A stretch of DNA of 64,000 nucleotides. It comes from Flavipsychrobacter stenotrophus. GTDB taxonomy: Bacteria > Bacteroidota > Bacteroidia > Chitinophagales > Chitinophagaceae. The notes under the pieces are model-generated. The model saw nothing but the letters and a program-made list of their open reading frames with translations. It was not told where the DNA came from and made no database searches. Positions 26,142 through 34,673 of this stretch are shown here, piece after piece. How positions within the stretch are numbered: position 1 is the first letter of the stretch; the number at the start of each line of letters is the position of its first letter. Made by a program: the position numbers and the translations under genes. The stretch is taken from positions 620,001-684,000 of the forward strand of contig NZ_PPSL01000002.1 in assembly GCF_002954265.1 (NCBI RefSeq), in the 5' to 3' direction.

Positions 26142-26689
26142 TGAATCACTTCCACTTTTACTGAATAATAGATCTTTTGCCAATCCTTTCGCAAAATGGA
26201 AAATAGATATTGATCCTCCAAATCTCCTTTATCATTCAGACCCGACTCGCGCATAATACCCTCAAATTGAAATCCGGCTGTTTTCTCTATCGATCGTTTA
26301 GATGATATATTGGAAACCAGACAGCCGGTCTCTATGCGGTTGAGCCCCAGTAGCTCGAACCCAAGATAGAAAAGGTGTGGTTTTGACATAGGAGCTATTC
26401 CCTTGCCCCGCATGTGCAATAAAGTATCGGCCCCGGTAGAGCCTCTGCGTTCATTAAAGCTATCTACACTCAGCAGACTAAGTCCTGCCAGTTTATCACC
26501 TACGGTTGTGTAAAAGCCATATTGTGTCCTTTGTTCGTCTTCATATTCGGGCAGGTAGTTTTCTTTTATCTCTTTCAGTAGTTCATCAGCATCGGGGAAA
26601 ACGGCAAACATATCCAGCACCTCATCTGCATTAGCTTCTGTGATAAGGTGGAGCGTGATATTGCCTGAACGGAGTGCTTGGAAGGGCAT
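26138..26689 (-). CDS. GNAT family N-acetyltransferase, RimJ-like
   Basis: A 183-residue acetyl-CoA-dependent transferase of the RimJ/RimL type. It shows LRSGNITLHLITEANADEVLDMF at the start, YGFYTTVGDKLAGLSLLSVD, a variant motif A (LLHMRGKGIAPMSKPHL) and the typical tail NRIETGCLVSNISSKRSIEKTAGFQFEGIMRES (in parts). RimJ-type relatives acetylate protein N termini, amino acids or small amines; the substrate is not clear. Confidence 0.88.
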   Translation of the reverse strand: MPFQALRSGNITLHLITEANADEVLDMFAVFPDADELLKEIKENYLPEYEDEQRTQYGFYTTVGDKLAGLSLLSVDSFNERRGSTGADTLLHMRGKGIAPMSKPHLFYLGFELLGLNRIETGCLVSNISSKRSIEKTAGFQFEGIMRESGLNDKGDLEDQYLFSILRKDWQKIYYSVKVEVIH

Positions 26690-26702
26690 GAGACGGAATA
26701 GG

Positions 26703-27239
26703 CTAAAAACTTACTGCAAGATGATTTTTGACAAATTGTCTTTCTACTTTTCTTATTTCCTTATCAGTGCTGATATAGTTCTCTTTTTTCTTCTCAACAA
26801 GTTTGAGCCAATCTAATGCAGGAATCGTGCCGTTTGAATGTATTTCCAATCTGATCATTAGACTCTCATTTGGTTCACGCTTATTATTGATCAATTGACT
26901 CAATAATGTTTCGTGTATGTCGATCTCATCAGCAAACTCTGTTCTCTTTTTGCCGATGGTGTCAATATAAATCGAAAGAAAGTAACCGAAGCTATAATCG
27001 ATTTTAAATTCAGTGCTCTTTATATATTTTTCTAAAAGCAACTTAAAACGCATTAGTTTTAAAGAAAGAACTTCTTCCTGTGTTATTTCCTTGCGCAATT
27101 TTGCCCTTGCTTCACTTAGCTGCGCAACAGCTTCCTCCTTTTGCTTTTTTGTAAGCTTTACAGGGAATACATAAGCTTCAGCAAGTTCTGCCGGTGTGTT
27201 CTGCTCAAATAGCTCATTAACTTTAATAACGCTCATCAT
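26703..27239 (-). CDS. HTH antitoxin-like protein of a probable toxin-antitoxin pair
   Basis: 178 residues. The C-terminal half carries a helix-turn-helix of the XRE/HigA type (EFADEIDIHETLLSQLINNKR, then LMIRLEIHSNGTIPALDWLKL), and the first half is helical and charged. It overlaps the upstream gene by 4 bp (ATGA), so translation is coupled. With that GNAT-like partner it looks like a two-gene toxin-antitoxin unit in which the toxin gene comes first; the HTH protein would neutralise the toxin and repress the operon. Confidence 0.7.
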   Translation of the reverse strand: MMSVIKVNELFEQNTPAELAEAYVFPVKLTKKQKEEAVAQLSEARAKLRKEITQEEVLSLKLMRFKLLLEKYIKSTEFKIDYSFGYFLSIYIDTIGKKRTEFADEIDIHETLLSQLINNKREPNESLMIRLEIHSNGTIPALDWLKLVEKKKENYISTDKEIRKVERQFVKNHLAVSF

Positions 27240-27703
27240 AAGTATGCTTTAAGTAGTTGTAATAATTGTCTGCCTTCCAGGTAAAGCTGCCAGCCGGCAT
27301 CAATCATTCCGTATTGCCGGATGTAGTGTTGTTTTAGTTCTGTTTTAGGGATAAGCGAAACGCAACCCAATTCGCCATATAACGTAAGGGCTTCTGATGC
27401 TGCGAAAGCAATAAGGCAGCCGGCTACTCTATCATATTTTTTGCTCTTTCCCTTATTGTCTGTTGAAACAGCCAATAATTTTATTTCAATTCTGTATTCC
27501 GAGTCATAGCGAATGAGCGATATTACACCTAATAGTTGCTCATTTAATATAACTAATTTATAGGTGATCGCAGGAGCTCTTTCTTTCTTCCATTGGAAAA
27601 AGAACTGTTTCGCAGTAATGATTTTATAGTCATTACTATCAACTATCAATACGTCCGCTTTGTGTTTCTGATTCGTTTGTGGCTCTATAACATACACACT
27701 CAA
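27236..27703 (-). CDS. GNAT-like putative toxin, partner of the HTH protein
   Basis: 155 residues with a GNAT-like order: YKLVILNEQLLGVISLIRYDS, a core strand YRIEIKLLAVS, then a motif A variant (NKGKSKKYDRVAGCLIAFAA) that would bind acetyl-CoA, and LKQHYIRQYGMIDAG. I recall this fold beside XRE proteins in other Bacteroidota; the toxin role is inference. The TTG start at 27703 overlaps the -7 box, so the real start may be the GTG at 27697, giving a nearly leaderless mRNA. Confidence 0.65.
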   Translation of the reverse strand: MSVYVIEPQTNQKHKADVLIVDSNDYKIITAKQFFFQWKKERAPAITYKLVILNEQLLGVISLIRYDSEYRIEIKLLAVSTDNKGKSKKYDRVAGCLIAFAASEALTLYGELGCVSLIPKTELKQHYIRQYGMIDAGWQLYLEGRQLLQLLKAYL

Positions 27704-27708
27704 AGATA
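27701..27708 (-). promoter_or_regulatory. -7 promoter box of the toxin-antitoxin operon
   Basis: TATCTTTG on the minus strand is an exact TAnnTTTG match. Transcription would start only about 4 nt downstream, close to the GTG at 27697. Confidence 0.55.
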
Positions 27709-27711
27709 AGC

Positions 27712-27742
27712 AAATCTTTACACATTGTGTAAAGATTTACAC
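27712..27742. promoter_or_regulatory. palindromic operator of the toxin-antitoxin operon
   Basis: A perfect 13-bp inverted repeat (AAATCTTTACACA / TGTGTAAAGATTT, one central base, 27712-27738) overlaps a second palindrome GTGTAAAGATTTACAC (27727-27742). This gives three TTTACAC half-sites in alternating orientation just upstream of the -7 box. That is a typical place for autorepression by an HTH antitoxin. Confidence 0.65.
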
Positions 27743-27852
27743 CTGATTGCATTTCGGGGATCGAATAAAAATTGAAGAAACATGATAACATTTATGTTTT
27801 CCATAAGAATGTAAAAAGATAATAAGCATTACATTTGAGAAGATAATACTGA

Positions 27853-29706
27853 ATGAAAAATATGCAGGTGAGTAAGTGGCCGAAGATGTTAATGGTGAGT
27901 GCGGGGTTGATCTGTGCATCTTATACTGCCAATGCGCAGTTGACATGGACACCGCCGGCTCCTCCCCCTGTAAACTATCTGGAGAAAGCCCAGGGTTATG
28001 TAGCTACAAAAAACTATGATAGCGCCATAATCATTTACAAGAAGCTCTATGAGGAGAGTGGCGAAGCCATGTACACCCCTTATTTCAATACACTGCTTGA
28101 AGCAAAGAAGTATAAGGACGCAGAGAAACTGGCTTCGTCTTATCAGGATAAGTATACCGATAAGTTTGTACCCGAAGTAGACCTGGGACGTGTATATAAA
28201 CTGGAAGGCAAGGATAAAAAGGCCGTTGAGCTTTTTGAAAAAGCGGTAGCAAAGATCAATGGCGACGACATGCTCACACAGCGGATAGTAAAAGCGTTTA
28301 CCGATGCCGACCTTCCTGAGTATGCTATTAAGGCCTATGAGCAGGCAATACAGAGATTAGGCAATCCATATTTATATGCAGTGCAGCTGGCCAACCTCTA
28401 CGCCAAAAACAACCAGATAGATAAAGCCATGGATGTGGTGATGACCGGTAGCCCCGGTCAGTTCATAACTGTAGACAATGTGAAAGCCTTGTTTCTGCAA
28501 TGGATGGGTACAGACCCAAAGAAATTGCAGACCGCCCAGAAATACCTGATGGGCAGAATTAATGAAGAGCCTAATAACACTTACTACGTGAGCCTGCTTA
28601 CGTGGATATATACCCAGAAGAATGACTGGGACGGCGCATTGATACAAATGGAAGCTGTTGATGAGCGCAACAACGAGACCGGCAAGACCCTGATAGACTT
28701 TGCCCACGTAGCTGCCGCAGCTAAGAAATATGATATAGCCTTTAAGGCCTATGACGATGTGATAGCCAAGGGTGCTGACAAGCCACTCTACGGAGCAGCG
28801 AAGAGCGAAAAGATAACTGCACAACTGGCTCAGCTGAAGACCACACCCAACATACAGCCCGAAAGCATCACTGCCCTGCTGAAGGAATACGACGCAGTTT
28901 TTGTAGCCTATCCGCAAAACTACTCTACCCCTGCCGCAAGCGATTATGCAATGATAGCCGCGCAGTATGCGGATAGTATAGATAAGGCAATTGCCATCCT
29001 GAAATATGCCATTACTTATCCCGGTACAAGAGTGCAGCAGGTAGGTGCACTGAGTTTGCAGTTAGGCGATTATTATGTGATCAAGGGTAAGGTGTGGGAT
29101 GCATCGCTTATATATAGCCAGGTAGACAAACAGTTCAAACAAGATATGCTGGGTGAAGATGCCCGCTTCCGTAATGCTAAACTTCATTACTATCGCGGCG
29201 ACTTTGAGTGGGCGCAGAGCATGCTGAGCGTATTGAAACGCTCTACTACAGAGCTTATAGCCAATGATGCACTGTTTCTGTCGGTACAGATAACCGAAAA
29301 TGTGCAGGACAGCAATTTTTACCCCCTGGCACGTTTCGCATATGCCGACCTGTTGCTGTTCCAAAACAAGGATAAGCAGGCAGAAGCTTTATTGGATAGC
29401 ATTTCCACCGCATTCCCTAAACATCCGCTGAATGACGACATACTGATGCAGCATGCTAAAATAGCCATGAAGCATACCAACTACGACAAAGCGATCACCT
29501 TCCTTACAGAAATAGTTCAGAAATTTCCTGAAGATGTATTGGCCGATGATGCGGTGTTTACCATGGCAGAGATCTATAACTACAACCTGAACAAGAAAGA
29601 CAGCGCCAAAGAGTATTACGAGAAGCTGATCATAGATTTTCCGGGAAGTACATTTGTGCAGGTAGCACGACAGAAGCTTGGAGAGATCAATAATCCGGTG
29701 CCCTGA
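27853..29706 (+). CDS. secreted TPR-repeat protein
   Basis: 617 residues with a signal peptide (to SYTANAQ), a Pro-rich stretch (LTWTPPAPPPVNY), then helical TPR-type pairs through the whole length (for example AQGYVATKNYDSAIIIYKKL, YKLEGKDKKAVELFEKA, HTNYDKAITFLTEIVQKFPED, LNKKDSAKEYYEKLIIDFPGS). A BamD/YbgF-like TPR block lies at the end. Most likely a periplasmic scaffold for protein contacts; partners unknown. It is divergent from the toxin-antitoxin operon. Confidence 0.9.
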   Translation: MKNMQVSKWPKMLMVSAGLICASYTANAQLTWTPPAPPPVNYLEKAQGYVATKNYDSAIIIYKKLYEESGEAMYTPYFNTLLEAKKYKDAEKLASSYQDKYTDKFVPEVDLGRVYKLEGKDKKAVELFEKAVAKINGDDMLTQRIVKAFTDADLPEYAIKAYEQAIQRLGNPYLYAVQLANLYAKNNQIDKAMDVVMTGSPGQFITVDNVKALFLQWMGTDPKKLQTAQKYLMGRINEEPNNTYYVSLLTWIYTQKNDWDGALIQMEAVDERNNETGKTLIDFAHVAAAAKKYDIAFKAYDDVIAKGADKPLYGAAKSEKITAQLAQLKTTPNIQPESITALLKEYDAVFVAYPQNYSTPAASDYAMIAAQYADSIDKAIAILKYAITYPGTRVQQVGALSLQLGDYYVIKGKVWDASLIYSQVDKQFKQDMLGEDARFRNAKLHYYRGDFEWAQSMLSVLKRSTTELIANDALFLSVQITENVQDSNFYPLARFAYADLLLFQNKDKQAEALLDSISTAFPKHPLNDDILMQHAKIAMKHTNYDKAITFLTEIVQKFPEDVLADDAVFTMAEIYNYNLNKKDSAKEYYEKLIIDFPGSTFVQVARQKLGEINNPVP

Positions 29707-29909
29707 GAATGGCTGAATTGCGCAATGGCTTAATGGCTCAATGCTAGATGAAAATGCGGCAATGTGATGGACTGTGGAGGAAATGTGATGGAATGCGATA
29801 ATGCAGTGAAATAGTTAGAAAATAATGATTTCTTAATGCCTGAAAGGGCGATTTTAAACGGGAAGGGCAAAAATAAATTGGCAGATTAGCTAATTGGCGT
29901 AAAAAATTC

Positions 29910-29917
29910 TATTTTTG
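29910..29917 (+). promoter_or_regulatory. -7 promoter box of the DUF5606 gene
   Basis: TATTTTTG matches TAnnTTTG and lies 20 bp before the ATG at 29938. Confidence 0.45.
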
Positions 29918-29937
29918 CCACCCTTTACATTAAAAAT

Positions 29938-30528
29938 ATGCAGTATAAAGAAATAGTTTCTGTAACCGGCCTTAGTGGCCTTTACCAATTATTGACCACC
30001 AAGAGTGATGGTGCTATTGTGCGCAACATTGGCGATAAAACAACCAAGTTTATATCTGCCCGCCAACATAATGTAACGCCGCTTGAAAGTATAGAAGTAT
30101 ACACTATAGCTGAGAACGTGCGCTTACATAATGTATTCCAGAAAATGGTGGAGCATGAAACATCTATACCTCCTGTAGATCCTAAGACGGCTACTAAAGA
30201 AGGCGTATCTGGATATTTCAAGAGCGTATTCCCTGAATTTGACGAGGAAAGGGTATACGTAAGCGATATGAAGAAGATGCTGAAGTGGTTTGAACTGCTG
30301 AAGGCAAATGATCTGCTTAATTTTGATGCACAGATAGCTGAAGATAATGCTGCTAACGAAGAAGCTGCACCTGCAGTAGAAGCGCCGGCTGCTGTTGCTG
30401 AACCGGTAGCTGAAGAAAAGCCTGCCAAGAAAGCTGCAAAAAAGAAAGCTGTAGCTGAAGATGGTGCTGAAGGTGAAGAAAAACCTGCTAAGAAAGCTGC
30501 TGCCAAGAAGAAGAAGACTGAAGAATAG
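29938..30528 (+). CDS. DUF5606 protein with Lys/Ala-rich tail
   Basis: 196 residues. Residues 1-140 match the DUF5606 pattern found almost only in Bacteroidota: MQYKEIVSVTGLSGLYQLL, IVRNIGDKTTKFISAR, then a helical part (MKKMLKWFELLKANDLLNF). The last 50 residues are a low-complexity tail of Glu, Ala, Pro and many Lys (KPAKKAAKKKAVAE repeated), similar to histone-like tails that bind nucleic acid. A promoter box lies before it and a terminator after it, so it is transcribed alone. Function unknown. Confidence 0.9.
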   Translation: MQYKEIVSVTGLSGLYQLLTTKSDGAIVRNIGDKTTKFISARQHNVTPLESIEVYTIAENVRLHNVFQKMVEHETSIPPVDPKTATKEGVSGYFKSVFPEFDEERVYVSDMKKMLKWFELLKANDLLNFDAQIAEDNAANEEAAPAVEAPAAVAEPVAEEKPAKKAAKKKAVAEDGAEGEEKPAKKAAAKKKKTEE

Positions 30529-30624
30529 CTTGACCAAGTTAAAAGTAAAAAGTGTGTGATGCACTTTATTAGGTATTGAGCTTTAACTGCAAGTAATAAT
30601 ATATTGAAATTTAACTTTTATTTT

Positions 30625-30646
30625 AAAGCCCGCACCTGCGGGCTTT
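30625..30646 (+). terminator. terminator after the DUF5606 gene
   Basis: Perfect 10-bp stem AAAGCCCGCA / TGCGGGCTTT with a 2-nt loop, followed by an A/T-rich stretch; 96 bp past the stop codon. It is only 37 bp before the next gene. Confidence 0.75.
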
Positions 30647-30683
30647 AAATATTTATGCGTGTAATGGTGTAAATTTAGGGTAA

Positions 30684-31619
30684 GTGAAAAGTACCCCGCA
30701 TATCACCATCGCCAATCCTTGTCATGAAGATTGGAACGCTATGAGACCTGCTCAGCAGGGGCGGCATTGTGCTGCCTGCCAAAAGTCGGTGACTGACTTC
30801 ACAACAATGAGTGATGAGCAGATGCCGGCCTTTTTTGCCCACAGCACCGACAGTGTAATGTGCGGCAGATTTTTACCTGCTCAACTGAACCGAGACCTGG
30901 TGGCTCCAATCAGCAGAAGTACCATTCCCGGAATATTAATTAAAAGAATAGCTGCGATGGTGTTGCTGGTTCAGTCAATGGTGAGTGCGGCAACAGCCCA
31001 GCAAAAGGACAGTGTAAGAGTAGAGCAAACTGACAAAAAAGATACTGCAATTTTACCTCAGTTGCCACTACAAATAAAGGGACGGGTGACAGGTATCCTC
31101 AAAGAATATAGAGCAGGTATTGCGCTAAAAATAAGGGGAACAGATATCACGACTAAAACAGACCGAAATGGCCGTTTTGTATTGCAGCTGCCTGACGGAT
31201 TTGATAGTGCTAAAATTATTATTGAGGAGGACAGATCAACACCACCATATACATTCTCCTATTACGAGGTCATGCACAAACAGGTACGCTATTCAGATAT
31301 TGCAGCTGGTAAGGAGATAGTATTGAGCTCTAAGCCTCTAATAGTGTCTGTTGCGGGAACCTTCCCTAATCCATCAGTGCCTGCAAAACCCATTGATGTG
31401 CCGGCGGTAACAGGGTTTACTACAATGACTACTCCCCGGCAACAAACTGTTGACCTTCCAACATTATGGACGAAAGATCCACGCACTACCCTGATGAACT
31501 TTCCTAAAACATCAACAGTATGGAAGCGGTTGACCGCATACTGGAAGGGCGAAAGAAGTGAAATTGAAAACCTTCATTTACAAGCGATCAAAGATAAACA
31601 GACTAATAAACGCCTTTAA
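30684..31619 (+). CDS. Cys-head membrane protein with carboxypeptidase-regulatory-like domain, paralog 1
   Basis: 311 residues, GTG start. The Cys-rich head (residues 1-75) has NPCHEDWNAM, the GRHCAACQKSVTDF pair and MCGRFLPAQLNRDL, giving a likely metal-binding knuckle. One helix follows (LIKRIAAMVLLVQSMVSAAT, about residues 85-105), then a periplasmic beta-sandwich like CarboxypepD_reg (IKGRVTGILKEYRAGIALKI, TKTDRNGRFVLQLPDG). The C-terminal tail is variable and basic. It is the first of four tandem paralogs ending in a TonB_C gene. Function unknown. Confidence 0.82.
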   Translation: MKSTPHITIANPCHEDWNAMRPAQQGRHCAACQKSVTDFTTMSDEQMPAFFAHSTDSVMCGRFLPAQLNRDLVAPISRSTIPGILIKRIAAMVLLVQSMVSAATAQQKDSVRVEQTDKKDTAILPQLPLQIKGRVTGILKEYRAGIALKIRGTDITTKTDRNGRFVLQLPDGFDSAKIIIEEDRSTPPYTFSYYEVMHKQVRYSDIAAGKEIVLSSKPLIVSVAGTFPNPSVPAKPIDVPAVTGFTTMTTPRQQTVDLPTLWTKDPRTTLMNFPKTSTVWKRLTAYWKGERSEIENLHLQAIKDKQTNKRL

Positions 31620-31651
31620 TATAGGACAGACCGTCAATAATATAAGAAACG

Positions 31652-32389
31652 ATGAAGCACCAGCAAAACATACTGACTCTGCATAACCCTTGTAACGAGG
31701 ATTGGGAGCGTATGCCTGTTGCCGACAGGGGCAGGTATTGCGCTGCCTGCCAGAAGATAGTGATGGACTTTACATTGATTACGTCAACTCGGTTGGCTGC
31801 AATAATTGTGTTTTTACTGGTTGTCATAACTCCGGCTTGGTCGCAGCAGGCTGGTCCAGATATGGGCGCCATGCATCAAACGGTGAAGAATACTCTCGAC
31901 CCCAAACAATTAAGAGAGATACACGGAAGAGTAAGAGATGTGCATAATGCTACTATGGCGGGTATTACGGTACATATAAAGGGGATGCCTGTAGATGCTG
32001 TGACAGATGATACCGGTGAGTTTACGCTCTTGCTGCCAGATACGTTACAGGCTAAACAGCTATTGCTGGTAGCAGAAGTGAATAGCAGTACAATTGGCGG
32101 AGTAACCGTGGATATTAAGGACGGTGCATATGTGTCTTTATACTTGCAGCCAAGCATGAAGATAATAAACTCGCCTTCCGGAAAGTCAGATTTGATCCGC
32201 ATGATCGGTGGGGCAGAGCCAAATGATCTTGTTGCAACGACTCCGGGCATTTATCAACAAAAGAGAGGTGGAGCCGCACCAAATGCGAAAAGTAGCACAC
32301 CTGCTATTGTGCCTAAGGATAAGCCCACGTTTTGGGAGCGCATTGCCAAGCCGTTCAGAAAAAAGAACAAGACCAATGAAGCGAAGTAA
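31652..32389 (+). CDS. Cys-head membrane protein, paralog 2, with internal deletion
   Basis: 245 residues. The head starts as in the paralogs (NPCNEDWERM, GRYCAACQKIVMDFTL), but about 40 residues including the third Cys block (CGR..P.QL.R) are missing. The sequence passes straight from MDFTLITS to the membrane helix (LAAIIVFLLVVITPAWSQ). The frame is intact. The beta-sandwich (IHGRVRDVHNATMAGITVHI, AVTDDTGEFTLLLPD) and basic tail remain. It ends inside the next gene with a 14-bp overlap. Confidence 0.8.
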   Translation: MKHQQNILTLHNPCNEDWERMPVADRGRYCAACQKIVMDFTLITSTRLAAIIVFLLVVITPAWSQQAGPDMGAMHQTVKNTLDPKQLREIHGRVRDVHNATMAGITVHIKGMPVDAVTDDTGEFTLLLPDTLQAKQLLLVAEVNSSTIGGVTVDIKDGAYVSLYLQPSMKIINSPSGKSDLIRMIGGAEPNDLVATTPGIYQQKRGGAAPNAKSSTPAIVPKDKPTFWERIAKPFRKKNKTNEAK

Positions 32390-33299
32390 CCCCATCATAT
32401 CCATCCCCGATCCATGCCACGAAAACTGGGATGCAATGACACCTGTGCAACAGGGCAGGTACTGTGGTGCTTGTCAGAAGACTGTGATAGATTTTACGTT
32501 GATGAGTGATGGCCAGATACTGGATGTGTTTAAGAAAGCGGGTGGCCGCCATCCTTGTGGACGGTACCTCCCTTCGCAGTTAGACCGACCATTATTGGAT
32601 ACCCGGCCAAAAACAACTTTCATTGGTACGCTGGTTAAGCGTATTGCCGCAATGGTATTGCTGGTGCAGTCGGCCTCAACAGCTATGGCTCAGCAGGCAA
32701 AAAGCCATATGGTCACTGTGGAGCAATATCACGAATACGACACAGACTCGCTGGGTCGCATACAGGTATCGGGTAAGCTTATAGATACACTAAGCAAGCA
32801 ACCGCTATCCCATATGAGTATTTATATCAAACAGATCGACACTACGGTGTTTACTGATTTGAACGGTCAATTTTCATTTGCCATGCCTGCCGAACTTGAT
32901 TCTGTATCGGTGCTGGTGAACCGAAAAATCTACATCGATAATACGGGGGTAGTAGCAGCGTTACAATCTCCAACTGTACCCATTCCCGAACAAACCGTTG
33001 CAGTAACTAAAACAAAAAATGGTGGCGCGCTGGAAGTGCATGTAAGGTATGAATCGACCGCATTTACAATTTATAACCCGGGTGTTATTACCGTTGCAGG
33101 CGCTTCGCCGGGCCCCATTCCAATGATTACTACCGTTGACTGGCTGAAGAATTATGTATGTACTGTATATACCCTGGTAAAGGGAGACAGTACATTTCGT
33201 AAGCCCGTCATCAAGCTGCCGAAAGATTTAATTGCAGCGCGGTCGGAGAAAACGGTGTGGGGAAGGTTGACCAATTACTGGATGGGTAAGAAGAAATAA
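32376..33299 (+). CDS. Cys-head membrane protein with carboxypeptidase-regulatory-like domain, paralog 3
   Basis: 307 residues. The ATG at 32376 is chosen because MKRSNPIISIPDPCHENW aligns with the starts of the paralogs; upstream in-frame codons overlap paralog 2. The head is complete (GRYCGACQKTVIDFTLMSD, HPCGRYLPSQLDRPL), then the helix (LVKRIAAMVLLVQSASTAMAQ) and the beta-sandwich (VSGKLIDTLSKQPLSHMSIYI, FTDLNGQFSFAMP). The 14-bp overlap with paralog 2 supports one operon. Confidence 0.83.
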   Translation: MKRSNPIISIPDPCHENWDAMTPVQQGRYCGACQKTVIDFTLMSDGQILDVFKKAGGRHPCGRYLPSQLDRPLLDTRPKTTFIGTLVKRIAAMVLLVQSASTAMAQQAKSHMVTVEQYHEYDTDSLGRIQVSGKLIDTLSKQPLSHMSIYIKQIDTTVFTDLNGQFSFAMPAELDSVSVLVNRKIYIDNTGVVAALQSPTVPIPEQTVAVTKTKNGGALEVHVRYESTAFTIYNPGVITVAGASPGPIPMITTVDWLKNYVCTVYTLVKGDSTFRKPVIKLPKDLIAARSEKTVWGRLTNYWMGKKK

Positions 33300-33384
33300 T
33301 GTGTACAGATTAGATAAACCGCACTTTTCTTATTTTATCAGGAAGCAAAGATTACCGGTGTAGATATCGTCTTTAGATATAGGA

Positions 33385-34221
33385 ATGCATAGCTTGATGA
33401 AGGAAAACAACTACGTGATGAGCGACGCAAAAAATATAATAACACTACCACAACCCTGCGATGCCGATTGGCAGCAGATGACGCCTACAGATAGGGGGCG
33501 CCATTGCGCGCAGTGTTGTAAGACGGTGGTAGATTTTACATTGCTGAGTGATGGTGAGATACTGGATGTTTTCAAAAAGGCAAAAGATAATCCGCCGTGC
33601 GGGTACTTCCTGGAAACGCAACTGAACAGGGAGTTGGTAGATACTAGGTACAGACCATATTTTTTCAGTATGATCATGAAGCGGGCTGCGGCAATGCTTA
33701 TTTTGTTTCAGTCTGTAACAATAGCAGCACTGGCGCAGCAGGCAAAGAAGGCTACGGTTAACCAGCAGGCCGACAAGCAAAAAACAGCTGTAAAGACCAG
33801 CAAACTACAGATATGCGGCCGTGTGCTCAACTATGGCAGCAAGGAGCCAATAGCCGGAGCGCGTGTATGGATAAACGATACACAGATAGATAGCGTTACT
33901 GATAAGTACGGTATGTTTGTCCTCACGCTACCCGACAACTTTAATATGGCGCATCTATTATTGCTGGGCTCCCTGCCCAACTACACAGGCAGTGACATGA
34001 TAATAGAAGATACAATGACTTTCGCCGACGTGGTCAACAATAAGGAACTTGTACTTTATGCGTATCAAGTGCAAACATTGCAACAGCATGATCTTATCAT
34101 GCCTGATATAAACGTCAGAACTTATGGTGGAATTCCTGTGCATTATGTTGAGCCGCTTAGAAAGAAAGCCAATATCTGGCAGAGAATGACCCGACCCTTA
34201 CGAGGTAAAAAACAAAGCTGA
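33385..34221 (+). CDS. Cys-head membrane protein with carboxypeptidase-regulatory-like domain, paralog 4
   Basis: 278 residues if started at 33385; ATGs at 33397 and 33418 are also possible, the last giving the best match to the paralogs. The head is complete (QPCDADWQQM, GRHCAQCCKTVVDFTLLSD, PPCGYFLETQLNREL) with one extra Cys (QCCK). The helix (MIMKRAAAMLILFQSVTIAALAQ) and beta-sandwich (ICGRVLNYGSKEPIAGARVWI, VTDKYGMFVLTLPDN) follow. Its stop codon shares one base with the ATG of the TonB_C gene, so the two are translationally coupled. Confidence 0.83.
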   Translation: MHSLMKENNYVMSDAKNIITLPQPCDADWQQMTPTDRGRHCAQCCKTVVDFTLLSDGEILDVFKKAKDNPPCGYFLETQLNRELVDTRYRPYFFSMIMKRAAAMLILFQSVTIAALAQQAKKATVNQQADKQKTAVKTSKLQICGRVLNYGSKEPIAGARVWINDTQIDSVTDKYGMFVLTLPDNFNMAHLLLLGSLPNYTGSDMIIEDTMTFADVVNNKELVLYAYQVQTLQQHDLIMPDINVRTYGGIPVHYVEPLRKKANIWQRMTRPLRGKKQS

Positions 34222-34673
34222 TGAGGTATACATTATTGTTGCTTACAGCTCTGCTGGTTGTCAATATGGTTGCAGCACAACAGCCAAAGAAGAAGGCGCA
34301 ACGCGGCATGCGTGTATTGCAGCCGAGAGACTGTATAGTAGCTGTACAGATGCCACCTGAGGTATTTACCTCCGTAGAACAGCAACCCGAGTTCAAAGGT
34401 GGCGCCGCCGAATTAGACAAGTATCTCGACAAGACATTGCGCTACCCCGATGGGGCCAGGGAAAACTATATACAAGGCAAAGTAATTGTGCGGTTTATGG
34501 TAGATGAACATGGCACTATTACCAACGTAAAGGTCATAAAAGGTATAGGTTATAGCTGCGATGAAGAAGCAGTAAGAGTGGTAAAGGCCATGCCACCGTG
34601 GCATCCCGGAAAAATAAATGGCAAAGCTGTTAGAACGGTGTATGTATTACCGGTCGCTTTTAAGATAATGTAG
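34221..34673 (+). CDS. secreted TonB C-terminal domain protein
   Basis: 150 residues with a signal peptide (to NMVAAQQ). The last 100 residues form a TonB_C domain: QPEFKGGAAELDKYLDKTLRYP (in parts), IQGKVIVRFMVDEHGTITNVKV, DEEAVRVVKAMPPWHPG and the final strand VYVLPVAFKI. It lacks the usual N-terminal anchor and Pro-rich arm of TonB, so it may act in the periplasm with membrane partners, perhaps the preceding paralogs. ATGA coupling to paralog 4 suggests a joint role; this is inference. Confidence 0.88.
   Translation: MRYTLLLLTALLVVNMVAAQQPKKKAQRGMRVLQPRDCIVAVQMPPEVFTSVEQQPEFKGGAAELDKYLDKTLRYPDGARENYIQGKVIVRFMVDEHGTITNVKVIKGIGYSCDEEAVRVVKAMPPWHPGKINGKAVRTVYVLPVAFKIM

Noticed and set aside
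29707-29890. Repeated AATGGCT(T/G)AAT-like words and, elsewhere, TAGATAGTCATAAGT-like words near 20117, 48350 and 49395
   Set aside because: Low-complexity spacer sequence of a kind common between Bacteroidota genes; no stable fold or coding frame.
29982-30506. A 174-codon Ala/Ser-rich open frame antisense to the DUF5606 gene
   Set aside because: It mirrors the Lys/Ala-rich tail of a recognised family and has no start signals.
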